Assembly (NCBI RefSeq): GCF_900538805.1
Contig: NZ_UPZP01000042.1
Span: forward strand, 1 to 16,575
Source of the DNA: an uncultured Dialister sp.
GTDB lineage: Bacteria > Bacillota > Negativicutes > Veillonellales > Dialisteraceae
DNA: 16,575 nucleotides
Direction: 5' to 3'
Shown: positions 6,551 to 14,535 of the stretch, one piece after another
Layout of the letters: every line of letters begins with the position of its first letter
Numbering within the stretch: the first letter of the stretch is position 1
Made by a program: the position numbers and the translations under genes
The notes under the pieces: generated by a model
Databases searched by the model: none
Told to the model about the DNA's origin: nothing
Seen by the model: the letters and a program-made list of their open reading frames with translations, nothing else

Positions 6551-8578
6551 ATGAATCAGAAAATCAAGTATGCAGCCCTGGGGATTGCTCTTGCCTGCAC
6601 CGGTTGGACCGGCGCTTCCGCAGAGCAGGTGTATGAACTGAATCCGATTACCGTAACGGCACAGCGTTATGAGAAAAAGGACGTTGATGTGCCTGCCACT
6701 ACACAGACATTTACTGGAAAAGACATTGCCGCAACCGGTGCAGATAATATGTCTGTGGCTTTAGGATATCTGGATGGCGTGGTTACCTCCGGCATGGGGC
6801 CCAACGGGGCGTCCAACTCTTCCATGACCAGCAAAATTGTGATGCGAGGCGTTGAAAATGGAACGGTGGTTATGGTTAACGGGACTCCTATCAACTGGAG
6901 AAATCTTTATAATCTGGAAAATATTCCGACCAGTGCGGTATCCCGGGTAGAAGTGGTCCATGGCGGCGGTGCGGTGATGTACGGCAGCCAGGCTACCGGC
7001 GGTGTCATTAATATCATTACGAAGAAAAAACTGGATAATCAGGTAGAGGCAGGCTGGGGCAACCGTGGCAGACAGAGCTATAAGGTTTCAGCCAATGCGG
7101 GCAGCTTCTCCTTTGCCTATGATTACAATAAATGGGGGACCATTGATAAGGTCTCCGATTATAATACAAAGGTGACTACAAAGAAGAATGGGAAGACAGT
7201 CACCCTTTTCCCGGTCCATATGCAGCAGAAATTCAGAGGTTCTGAAAAGAACAATTTCAATGCCATGTATCAATTCAATGACAAGCTGGATTTGCTTTAC
7301 AACCATAATGAATCCACCAATCGCTGGTCCTATAAGTACAGCGGGATACCGGAGGGAAATAAATATGCGGGCCTGAATGGTCAGACTCGGTATAAGACCA
7401 AATTTGAAAGAGATGGAGATTTTATCCAGTTAAATCTTCATGATATGGATGGCTTCAGCGGCCATGTTTTCTATAACTATAACTCCCTTGCCACTCACCA
7501 GACCAATTTCTACAGTTCCACGGCTTCGCCGTATAAACCGGATAATCCCAAATATAGAAGCTATAGCAAGGAAAAGAATAAGACCTATGGCTATGATTTT
7601 CAAAAGGTGTGGGACCAGAAGGACAAACAGACCTTCCTGCTGGGGACATCCCTGGTTCGGGAAGAATATAAGAACCATGACCCCGGTGCCACCAGCGCTC
7701 TGGATAGAGAAATCAGTGAAGGCAGAAATATTTATGCAGCCTTTGGCTCATGGAACAGAAATATCACACCGAAGGACACCTTTACCTTGAGCGGCCGCGG
7801 TACATGGACCACGGGAGGAAAGAAACAGTATCACAATTTCAGCACCCAGGCACAGTACCTGCATAAGCTGAATAACAACCAGAGCATCTATGCCGGCTTT
7901 GGTCAGTCCTTCGTACTGCCTACCCTTCGCCAGCTGCATTCCAGATATGATATTTCTTCACCGGACCGTATTATTGGGAATCCCGACCTGAAACCGCAGA
8001 AGGGGACCCACTATGAAATTGGATGGAAAATGGAAACGGAACATAGACAGTACAAGGCAGCCCTGTTTACCGAAAGAATTAAGGATGATATTTCTTTCTC
8101 AAAGCAGACCGGTCAGGATTACTGGGATACAGTCAATGAGGATTTCAAGAATAAAGGACTGGAATTGACGGTGAAAGGGCAGGAAAAGAACGGGTTTGGC
8201 TGGCATGCCGGATTTACTTACCAGAATCCGAAAACTAAAGAAAAATCGCAGAAAAAGACTGCTAAAACCTATTGGGACCGCCATTATGGAAGAATCCTTT
8301 TGAATGGCGGCGTGGATTATACAAAGAATAAATGGGAAACGGCATTGAATTTCAGTTATCTGGCTGACAGGGTCATGACACCTACCAGTGCCCATTCCTA
8401 TGATGTAAAGCCCTATCTGCTTACATCTTTCTTTGCTAAATATTCACCCAACAAGTCTGATGATATTATTTTGACGGTGGATAATATTCTGAACAGGGAA
8501 GATGTGACATCTCACACATCCAGTGAATATTATTCAACGCCTACCACTTTCCTTCTGTCCTATCGTCATAAGTTTTAA
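6551..8578 (+). CDS. TonB-dependent outer-membrane receptor (heme/corrinoid type likely)
   Basis: Imports a scarce ligand across the outer membrane using TonB energy. The start at 6551 is chosen because GGGAGG lies just upstream and a clear signal peptide follows (charged MNQKIK, hydrophobic stretch, cleavage after GASA at about residue 24); an in-frame ATG at 6458 lies before the leader terminator. The product has 675 aa. A TonB box-like NPITVTA is at 31-37. The plug domain runs to about residue 160, with VMRGVENGTVVMVNG and the conserved VEVVHGGGAVMYGSQATGG at about 133-151 followed by VINIITK. The remainder is a beta-barrel with aromatic-rich strands ending in RHKF, an outer-membrane insertion signature. 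Ligand is inferred from the neighbours (BtuF-like and CobN-like); a siderophore is possible. Its codons are more A/T-ending than those of the suf genes. Confidence 0.92.
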   Translation: MNQKIKYAALGIALACTGWTGASAEQVYELNPITVTAQRYEKKDVDVPATTQTFTGKDIAATGADNMSVALGYLDGVVTSGMGPNGASNSSMTSKIVMRGVENGTVVMVNGTPINWRNLYNLENIPTSAVSRVEVVHGGGAVMYGSQATGGVINIITKKKLDNQVEAGWGNRGRQSYKVSANAGSFSFAYDYNKWGTIDKVSDYNTKVTTKKNGKTVTLFPVHMQQKFRGSEKNNFNAMYQFNDKLDLLYNHNESTNRWSYKYSGIPEGNKYAGLNGQTRYKTKFERDGDFIQLNLHDMDGFSGHVFYNYNSLATHQTNFYSSTASPYKPDNPKYRSYSKEKNKTYGYDFQKVWDQKDKQTFLLGTSLVREEYKNHDPGATSALDREISEGRNIYAAFGSWNRNITPKDTFTLSGRGTWTTGGKKQYHNFSTQAQYLHKLNNNQSIYAGFGQSFVLPTLRQLHSRYDISSPDRIIGNPDLKPQKGTHYEIGWKMETEHRQYKAALFTERIKDDISFSKQTGQDYWDTVNEDFKNKGLELTVKGQEKNGFGWHAGFTYQNPKTKEKSQKKTAKTYWDRHYGRILLNGGVDYTKNKWETALNFSYLADRVMTPTSAHSYDVKPYLLTSFFAKYSPNKSDDIILTVDNILNREDVTSHTSSEYYSTPTTFLLSYRHKF

Positions 8579-8601
8579 ACAGCCATTTTCATACAAAGAT
8601 A

Positions 8602-8741
8602 TATGACATAAGGGCTGGTCATATTATATGAGGAAGTGCCTGAGTGCAGGGAAACATAGATTTAATGCGGCAAGTATGAGTATTTTGTCTTGGTTTCCTT
8701 GACTTAAACGGCGCTTCCTTTGTATTTCAAAGGAGTTTCTC
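8602..8741 (+). promoter_or_regulatory. Leader with two mutually exclusive structures around the ribosome binding site
   Basis: A first hairpin pairs ATATGAC with GTCATAT (about 8608-8627). A second, larger structure pairs AGGAAGTGCC (8631-8640) with GGCGCTTCCT (8710-8719, one G-U), then GGAAAC (8650-8655) with GTTTCC (8693-8698) and an inner GGCAA/TTGTC. A third, CCTTTG (8717-8722) with CAAAGG (8728-8733), hides the ribosome binding site AAAGGAG and shares CCT with the large structure, so only one can form. This is the layout of a translational switch. It matches no riboswitch class I know; the cobalamin B12-box is absent. Confidence 0.4.
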
Positions 8742-9698
8742 TTGAAACGCTTCGCTCTATTTCTCCTCTCCCTTCTTTTCAGCACTCTTCTCCTCACCGG
8801 CTGCGGAAAGGTACAGCCGGAAAGCCACCTGCGGCAGGTGGTGGACGATACAGGCCAGTCCGTATCCCTTCCCCACCATCCCTCCCGCATCGTGTCTCTT
8901 ACCTATGGCACCGATGAAATCCTTCTGGGGCTGGTGGATACTTCAAGGGTGACTGCTCTTTCCAAATATGCAGGCAATCGGGATATTTCCTTTGTGACAA
9001 AGGAAGAAGCGGCGGCTGTGGGGCGGAAGGCGGACCTCAATGCAGAATCCATCATGGCTTTGAAGCCGGACCTGGTCGTTGCATCCACCGCGGTGTCTCC
9101 CCAGCTGGTCAGTCTTCTTTGGCAGTCCGGCGTGCCGGTGTATGTGTCCCTTGTGGCGGCAGACTGGGATGAAATGGAAGAAAAAGTGCGGGGCGTGGCG
9201 AAGGCGGTACATGAGGAGGAAGCCGGAGAGTCCATGGTGCAGGACATGGAGGATAAAAGGGCGGCCCTGGAGAAGAAGCTCTCCGCCATTGGCCCGTCGC
9301 AGGAAAGGTGCGCCCTGGGCCTTTCTTTCCGTGGGATTCTGGGGAAGAAGGGAACTCTTTTCAGCGACGTGCTGGCCATGGCCCATGTGAAGGACGGCGC
9401 TGCCCGGTACGATGTGCCAAAGGGAACCAATGCCTATTTGTCTCTGGAAATCCTGCCGGAAATCGACCCCGATGTGATTCTCCTGCCGGTGTGGAAGGTG
9501 AAGGCAGGGGATGATGAGAAGGAATTTGCCCGGGAAATCATGGAAAATCCGGCATACCGTGACGTGAAGGCTGTCAAAAACGTAAGGCTCATTCCCTTTC
9601 CGGAGAAGTACAAGTATGTCATGAGCCAGCATATCACCGATGCCATGGAAGCCAGTGCACGGGCGGTGTATCCGGAACTTTTTGAGGATGCGGAGTGA
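8742..9698 (+). CDS. Periplasmic-binding lipoprotein, BtuF/HmuT/FepB type
   Basis: Captures the imported ligand in the periplasm and hands it to an inner-membrane ABC importer. The TTG start at 8742 is supported by AAAGGAG at 8729-8735 and by the signal peptide that begins there. The lipobox LLTGC places the acylated cysteine at residue 21, so the protein is membrane-anchored. The 318 aa show the class III binding-protein fold: DDTGQSVSLPHHPSRIVSL at the start of the first lobe, LKPDLVVAS at the end of it, a long connecting helix at about 155-185, then the second lobe with LPEIDPDVILLP. The family covers corrinoid, heme and ferric-siderophore ligands and cannot be split from sequence alone. 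It lies after the receptor and 35 nt before the CobN-like gene. No permease or ATPase gene is in the window. Confidence 0.88.
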   Translation: MKRFALFLLSLLFSTLLLTGCGKVQPESHLRQVVDDTGQSVSLPHHPSRIVSLTYGTDEILLGLVDTSRVTALSKYAGNRDISFVTKEEAAAVGRKADLNAESIMALKPDLVVASTAVSPQLVSLLWQSGVPVYVSLVAADWDEMEEKVRGVAKAVHEEEAGESMVQDMEDKRAALEKKLSAIGPSQERCALGLSFRGILGKKGTLFSDVLAMAHVKDGAARYDVPKGTNAYLSLEILPEIDPDVILLPVWKVKAGDDEKEFAREIMENPAYRDVKAVKNVRLIPFPEKYKYVMSQHITDAMEASARAVYPELFEDAE

Positions 9699-9733
9699 AT
9701 GGCTATTTCCATTTTACAGTTAGGAGAAAATCA

Positions 9734-12700
9734 ATGGCAGTGAAACTCATTTATGCAACCAATGTGGACCGCCGGTATTTCATGATGAACCGGGCCATGA
9801 AGTCACTGCAGCAGGAAGGCTTGCTGGCCGAAGAATGTCGTACCATTAAGATTGCCGATGGGGACAGCTTTGGTCCTTATGTATCTGCCTTTGAGGGAGC
9901 GTCCCTGGTGATGATTAAATTCATGGGAAATACCATCCGCACGAAGTTCTGGCAGCAGTGCCTGGCTTTCCTGGAGGGCCGGGGGATTCCGTACTACATG
10001 GATGCCGCCGGTTCGGCGGAGGAGGAGTGCCGGCGGTGGATTGGAGAAGAGGAAATCAGGACCATTAAGGAGTACAGTTTCTACGGCGGACTGGAAAATT
10101 ACAGGAACCTGTGGCTCTATGGCGCTTCTCTTTTTGATGGCTCTGCGGAAAAGCCGGCGGTGCCGTGCCCGCTCTGCTGGGCAGGCCTGTATCATCCGGG
10201 CATGAAGGACCGGTATATGACGGATTTGGATGGGTACCGGGAAAAGTTCTGCGTTCCGGGCCGCCCGACGATGGGCTTCCTGTTTTACCGGGATGAATGG
10301 ATATGGGGTGATACGAAATACCAGGATGCCTTCATTGAAGAGGCGGAAAGGCAGGATCTCAATGTGATTTCTGCCTTTACCAACGGTCTTCCTGATACGA
10401 AGCTGGGCATGCCTTCGCTGGATGAGGTGTTTCACCGCTATTTCATGAAGGATGGGAAGCCGGTGATTGATAGTCTGGTGAATGTGATGAAGTTCTCCTT
10501 CACCACTTCCGGTTCCATTTCCAGGGAAACCGTCCATGAAATGGGAGTCCCTGTACTGCAGTGCTATTCCCTGCTCATGCCGGAGGAGGAATGGAGAAAG
10601 TCTCTGGAAGGCATGAATGCCATGGAGGTGTCCATCAGCGTAACCATGCCGGAATTTGACGGTATCATCCATGGGGTGCCCATAGCGGCCAAGCATGTGA
10701 AGGAGACGGGAGAGGTGGAATATCGGCCCCTGGGGGAGCGGATTTCTGCCATGGTAAAAAAGGCCGACGCCTGGGCCAATCTTCATAGGAAGAAAAACAG
10801 GGATAAGAAGATTGCCATTATTTTCCATAATTATCCGCCGAAAAATTCCAACATAGGGAGCGCCTTCGGATTGGACAGCATGGAAAGTGTGCGCCTGCTG
10901 CTGGAAAGAATGAAGGAAGAGGGCTATGCCATTGACCGGGTGCCTTCATCGGGAAAGGAGCTGGCAGAGCTTATCACCGCCGGTGCCACCAATGACATAT
11001 CCCTGATGACGGAAGAGCAGGAAGCCGCCTGCGAGAAGGTGAGCGCAAAGCAGTATGAAGATTTCTTCCGCTCCTTCCCTGATGACGTGAAAGTTCAGAT
11101 GGAAAAGGACTGGGGAAAGGCGCCGGGGACTGTCATGGTGGATGAAAAGGGAAATATCCTGGTGCCCGGCGTACCGGACGGTCATGTATTCATCACGGTG
11201 CAGGCGCCCCGGGGCTATGGATTTGATTCGGCGAAAATCTACCATGATCCTTACATCGCCCCTACCCACCAGTATCTGGCCTACTACCAGTGGATAAGGG
11301 ACATCTGGAAGGCAGACGCCGTCATCCATGTAGGAACCCATGGCAATCTGGAATGGCTGCCGGGAAAAGGGACAGGCCTTGACCGCAGCAGTTATCCGGA
11401 TCTGGCATTAGGCTTTCTTCCTAACGTGTATCCCTACCATATGACCATTACCGGGGAAGGCATACAGGCCAAGCGGCGGGGCAGTGCCTGTCTGGTGGAC
11501 CATATGCCGGCGCCCATGGCGGATGCCGGCACCTATGATGAGCTGGCGGAGCTGGAGAAGGAAATGGACGAATACGCTCATTTCCTGAAAACGGAACCGG
11601 AAACGGCGGAGCGGCTGGAACCGATGATATGGAGGCTGGCGGAAAAGGCAGGTTTGGACGGTGAAGTGCCCTATGAGGAAGGAGAAATGTTTTCCGCCTA
11701 TCTGGGCAGGCTTCACGGGTATATAGAAGATCTGAAAAACAGTGAATGTCATGTGGGCCTTCATATCCTGGGGAGAATGCCGGAAGGAGATATCCTGTCC
11801 GATGAAATCCTACAGCTTATGCGGCAGCCCAATGGAGATATTCCCTCCATTTTTGAGCTGTTTGCGGAAAAACGGGGATATTCGGTGAAGGAGCTCACGG
11901 GAAAAGCCCAGATGCTTCTTTCGGAAAACGTGACAGGCAGTGAGATGATGGGCCTGATTAGAAATGAAGCGGCCCGGTTTGTCAAATGTCTGCAGGAAAA
12001 TCAGTTCAGCCAAGAGGGGATGGAAAGGGCGCTGTCTTTGGACTTCATGACAGAAGGAAGCGGAGAATGGAAAGAGAAGGCAAGAGGAATAGCCCTCTTC
12101 ATCTGCCATGACCTTTACAGGAGACTATCCGGCACGAAGCATGAAATGGACCATACCCTGGAGGGAATCGAAGGGAAATATATCATGCCCGGACCGTCGG
12201 GTTCGCCCCATGCCGGCGGTGTATCCCTTCTTCCGGCGGGCATCAATTTCTATGGCATAGATCCCAGAAGGCTTCCCACCAAAGCGGCCTGGGAAGTGGG
12301 AAAGGCGCTGGGCGATGAGGTGATTGCCCAGTACATCAGGGATGAAGGGAAATATCCGGAAAATATAGGCATGGTCTTCTGGTCCGGCGCCAACATGAGA
12401 AGCCACGGCCAGTGCATTGCGGAATTTCTTTATCTTATGGGCATCCGTCCCCTTTGGGAAAAAGGAAGCCTCTATGTAAAGCGTCTCGAGCCCATTCCCC
12501 TTGCAGAACTTAAAAGACCCAGGCTGGATGTGACCGGACGGATCAGCGGACTCTTCCGGGACACCATGCCGGCGGTGGTGTCCCTCATGGACCGGGCGGT
12601 TCTCCTGGCGGCCTCCCTTCCGGAACAGGAGGAAGACAATTTCATCCGTAAACATGCCCTTCATGAAAGCGGCCTTATGAAAGAAAAGGGAATGCCTGCT

Positions 12701-13453
12701 GAAGAGGCCTGGAGGGAGGCATGCTACCGCATTTTCGGCGATGCACCCGGTACCTACGGCGCCGGTGTATCCGCCCTCCTGGAGTCTAAAAACTGGGAGA
12801 ACCTGGATGACCTCTCCCGCGTTTTCGTCCGCTGGGGCGGCCACGCCTACGGAAGTAAGTCTAAAGGTGCCTATAAACCGGAGCTTTTCAAGGAAAGGCT
12901 TTCCCATATGGATGTGACCGTAAAAAATGAAGACAACCATGAAACCAATATGATGAGCAGCGACGATTACAATGCCTACCACGGCGGTCTCATCGCTGCC
13001 GTGCGGAGCCTCTCCGGCAGGGCGCCCCATTCCTATGAAGGAGACAGCACGGATAGGGGCAGTATCAAAGTGCGCACCGTGCAGGAACAGGCCAAAAGGG
13101 TTTTCCGCATGGAAACGGTGAATCCTAAATTCATAAAGGGCATGATGAAACATGGATACAAAGGGGCCGCTGATTTGGCCAGCCGCGTGTCCATCAGCTT
13201 CCAGTGGGATGCCACCAGTCAGGTCATGGAAGACTGGATGTATGAGAAACTGGCGGAAAAATATGCACTGGATGGAAATATGCAGGACTGGATGAAGAAA
13301 GTAAACCCCTGGGCTCTGCAGCGTATTACCGAAACCCTGCTGGAAGCAGAAAAGAGGGGCCTCTGGCAGGCGGCGGATGAAACCCTGGACAAGCTGCAGT
13401 CCCTGTACCTTGATATCGAAGGAGAACTGGAAGATAGAGCGCAGCCTGAATAG
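9734..13453 (+). CDS. CobN/BchH-family chelatase large subunit (CobN-like, HmuS-like context)
   Basis: The family handles metal in tetrapyrroles: CobN inserts cobalt with CobS and CobT, BchH inserts magnesium with BchI and BchD, and the CobN-like HmuS of Bacteroidota heme operons is reported to remove iron from heme. The start at 9734 follows AGGAG (9722-9726); an upstream in-frame GTG at 9695 has no site. The 1239 aa is close to CobN. Family landmarks are in order: HNYPPK at 365-370, HVGTHGNLEWLPGK at 532-545, GGHAYG at 1035-1040, YHGGLIAAV from 1082 and WDAT near the C-terminus. No signal peptide or membrane segment is seen, so it is cytosolic. No AAA+ partner gene is nearby and the gene sits in an import operon, which favours ligand processing over de novo cobalamin synthesis. 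That role is inferred. Confidence 0.9.
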   Translation: MAVKLIYATNVDRRYFMMNRAMKSLQQEGLLAEECRTIKIADGDSFGPYVSAFEGASLVMIKFMGNTIRTKFWQQCLAFLEGRGIPYYMDAAGSAEEECRRWIGEEEIRTIKEYSFYGGLENYRNLWLYGASLFDGSAEKPAVPCPLCWAGLYHPGMKDRYMTDLDGYREKFCVPGRPTMGFLFYRDEWIWGDTKYQDAFIEEAERQDLNVISAFTNGLPDTKLGMPSLDEVFHRYFMKDGKPVIDSLVNVMKFSFTTSGSISRETVHEMGVPVLQCYSLLMPEEEWRKSLEGMNAMEVSISVTMPEFDGIIHGVPIAAKHVKETGEVEYRPLGERISAMVKKADAWANLHRKKNRDKKIAIIFHNYPPKNSNIGSAFGLDSMESVRLLLERMKEEGYAIDRVPSSGKELAELITAGATNDISLMTEEQEAACEKVSAKQYEDFFRSFPDDVKVQMEKDWGKAPGTVMVDEKGNILVPGVPDGHVFITVQAPRGYGFDSAKIYHDPYIAPTHQYLAYYQWIRDIWKADAVIHVGTHGNLEWLPGKGTGLDRSSYPDLALGFLPNVYPYHMTITGEGIQAKRRGSACLVDHMPAPMADAGTYDELAELEKEMDEYAHFLKTEPETAERLEPMIWRLAEKAGLDGEVPYEEGEMFSAYLGRLHGYIEDLKNSECHVGLHILGRMPEGDILSDEILQLMRQPNGDIPSIFELFAEKRGYSVKELTGKAQMLLSENVTGSEMMGLIRNEAARFVKCLQENQFSQEGMERALSLDFMTEGSGEWKEKARGIALFICHDLYRRLSGTKHEMDHTLEGIEGKYIMPGPSGSPHAGGVSLLPAGINFYGIDPRRLPTKAAWEVGKALGDEVIAQYIRDEGKYPENIGMVFWSGANMRSHGQCIAEFLYLMGIRPLWEKGSLYVKRLEPIPLAELKRPRLDVTGRISGLFRDTMPAVVSLMDRAVLLAASLPEQEEDNFIRKHALHESGLMKEKGMPAEEAWREACYRIFGDAPGTYGAGVSALLESKNWENLDDLSRVFVRWGGHAYGSKSKGAYKPELFKERLSHMDVTVKNEDNHETNMMSSDDYNAYHGGLIAAVRSLSGRAPHSYEGDSTDRGSIKVRTVQEQAKRVFRMETVNPKFIKGMMKHGYKGAADLASRVSISFQWDATSQVMEDWMYEKLAEKYALDGNMQDWMKKVNPWALQRITETLLEAEKRGLWQAADETLDKLQSLYLDIEGELEDRAQPE

Positions 13454-13517
13454 AATAGGAAAAAGGCTGGGAAAGCATGATTGAAAGTGTATCAAATAGT
13501 TGAATCACCGGATGCTG

Positions 13518-13608
13518 CCCCGCCGACCGGTATTTATCTGCATATCGGACAATGGCTGCTCTTACCGAGATCCTTCGCTGTCGCTCAGGATGACGGCGGA
13601 AGGCGGGG
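13518..13608. repeat. 91-bp repeat Y, copy 2
   Basis: CCCCGCC (13518-13524) and GGCGGGG (13602-13608) bound a sequence nearly identical to copy 1, including the ATCCT/AGGAT hairpin. It begins about 65 nt after the CobN-like gene; no terminator is seen in between. Confidence 0.75.
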
Positions 13609-13617
13609 CAGATGATG

Positions 13618-13752
13618 GTTTCTCTGCGGCTCTAATCCCGACCCGGCCCCGCATCTAGCCTTTGGCACCCTATGGTACCAGAGGCACCCCGTCTCCCTGT
13701 CATTTCGAGCGGAGTGAAGCGGAGTCGAGAAATCTCCCTTCGAAAAGAATAG
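13618..13752. repeat. Repeat Z, copy 2 (uninterrupted form)
   Basis: Shares its start GTTTCTCTGCGGCTCTAATC and end AAATCTCCCTTCGAAAAG with copy 1 at 6131-6296 and follows Y in the same order. The central part GAGCGGAG TGAAGCGG AGTCGAG lacks the extra bases of copy 1 and is probably the original form. Confidence 0.65.
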
Positions 13753-13793
13753 CGTCGTCAATAACCGCACTGCTTCGCCGTTTCACATGCCAA

Positions 13794-13843
13794 GCCTCCT
13801 TCCATAGGAAGGAGGTGCCGCCGTTAGGCGGCGGAGGATAGGG
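13794..13843 (+). repeat. Hairpin repeat module X, copy 4
   Basis: CCTCCTTCC ata GGAAGGAGG, then GCCGCC gtta GGCGGC, then GGAGGATAGGG. It is followed by CGGAAATCATAGAGCC and then Y copy 3, the same X-to-Y order as at 5961-6121. Confidence 0.65.
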
Positions 13844-13863
13844 CGGAAATCATAGAGCCATCG

Positions 13864-13954
13864 CCCCACCGATTGGTATTTACCTGCATATCAGACAATG
13901 GCTGCTCTTACCGAGATCCTTCGCTATCGCTCAGGATGATGGCGGAAGGCGGGG
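13864..13954. repeat. 91-bp repeat Y, copy 3
   Basis: CCCCACC (13864-13870) and GGCGGGG (13948-13954). It is the most diverged of the three copies (one change in the left terminal heptamer, GATGATGG for GATGACGG), yet exactly the same length. Confidence 0.75.
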
Positions 13955-14011
13955 CGGATGATGGCTTCTCGCTGCCCATGATTCCAATTTCAATTCCGAC
14001 ACAGGCCCTAT

Positions 14012-14049
14012 AAAAAAAGCACCGGCCCCCTGTGAGGCTGGTGCTTTTT
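14012..14049. terminator. Bidirectional intrinsic terminator
   Basis: GCACCGGCC (14019-14027) pairs with GGCTGGTGC (14035-14043, one G-U on the + strand), flanked by A7 on the left and T5 on the right. On the - strand the T7 tract makes it the stronger terminator, closing the candidate RNA gene that starts near 14345. On the + strand it could end transcripts that read through from the CobN-like gene. Confidence 0.75.
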
Positions 14050-14345
14050 AATATATTCATTTCAAACCACTACGAAAAGCCTGAAAAAAGCGTGCACACA
14101 GATAGATTCCATGGTGAAACTATCCGATCCATAGAAGGACGCTTTCTTCAGGCTTTCATATCGCGCCTGCGATTGATTTCTTCTTGAGTTCTCGGCCGGA
14201 AAGGATTTGAAAACTCAGAACGCATCGAACGGGCTGGAGACCCGGAGCTCTTATGTATTCATCTATGCGAGATGGCTTGCAGCGGGATCAGGAACCGGGT
14301 ATTTTTTTGTGGCCACTCCCCGGACCTTTTCCACACTCTCATCTG
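14012..14345 (-). ncRNA. Candidate standalone structured RNA gene, about 330 nt
   Basis: On the - strand a promoter (TTCCCA, 17 bp, TATAAT at 14357-14352) predicts a start near 14345, and an intrinsic terminator ends at 14012. Between them lie an 18-bp stem with one mismatch (14076-14093 with 14139-14156), a stem TTCTGAGTT/AACTCAAGAA (about 14175-14219), GGG/CCC at 14231-14243, CATCT/AGATG at 14260-14274 and CCCGG/CCGGG (14241-14245 with 14295-14299). The GGG/CCC and CCCGG/CCGGG pairings compete. No ORF longer than about 27 codons and no ribosome binding site is seen. It does not fit tmRNA (no terminal CCA, no tag frame), RNase P, 6S or SRP RNA as far as I can judge. Seen: promoter, stems, terminator. 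Inferred: that it is transcribed and functional. Confidence 0.45.
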
Positions 14346-14351
14346 TTTTTT

Positions 14352-14380
14352 ATTATACATGATAAAATGGGAAATGGGAA
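14352..14380 (-). promoter_or_regulatory. Promoter of the - strand RNA candidate
   Basis: The - strand -35 TTCCCA (14380-14375) and perfect -10 TATAAT (14357-14352) have a 17-bp spacer. The -35 lies within one arm of the 17-bp inverted repeat (14374-14390) whose other arm lies upstream of the ftsY promoter. Confidence 0.45.
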
Positions 14381-14527
14381 TAGGAAAAATAGAAATTATG
14401 TTTGCTGATTTTGAGGGCATGAATATGACAGTTATGAGTATTAGAGATACATGAAAGTTTAAGTGACTTTTCTGTGGTTTCCCATGGCAGAATCGGTTTC
14501 CCTGTTCTTTATTTTTCCTATTTCCAT
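14374..14527. repeat. Inverted 17-bp repeat shared by two divergent promoters
   Basis: ATGGGAATAGGAAAAAT (14374-14390) and ATTTTTCCTATTTCCAT (14511-14527) are inverted copies with one mismatch, 120 nt apart. Each lies upstream of a -10 box pointing outward. The 120 nt between hold only a possible second pairing (ATGGGAAA 14367-14374 with TTTCCCAT 14478-14485) and no gene. Confidence 0.55.
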
Positions 14528-14535
14528 GTCATTCA

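Noticed and set aside
8579..8741. Cobalamin riboswitch before the BtuF-like gene
   Set aside because: The B12-box and the conserved core expected of cobalamin riboswitches are not found here or in the receptor leader.
9695..9733. GTG start of the CobN-like gene overlapping the lipoprotein stop
   Set aside because: The ATG at 9734 has AGGAG at the right distance and the family-typical start; the GTG has neither.
12125..13495. 456-residue ORF on the - strand over the CobN-like gene
   Set aside because: It has no ribosome binding site or recognisable motif and lies entirely under conserved CobN-family sequence.
14200..14345. RNase P RNA on the - strand, suggested by GGAAAAGGTCCGGGG and TAGATGAAT
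   Set aside because: The resemblance to the P4 and 3' regions is short and broken; the conserved ACAGAACCCGGCTTA end is missing and the order does not fit.
14272..14454. 60-residue + strand ORF before ftsY
   Set aside because: It has no ribosome binding site, crosses the - strand promoter region and shows no protein-like composition.
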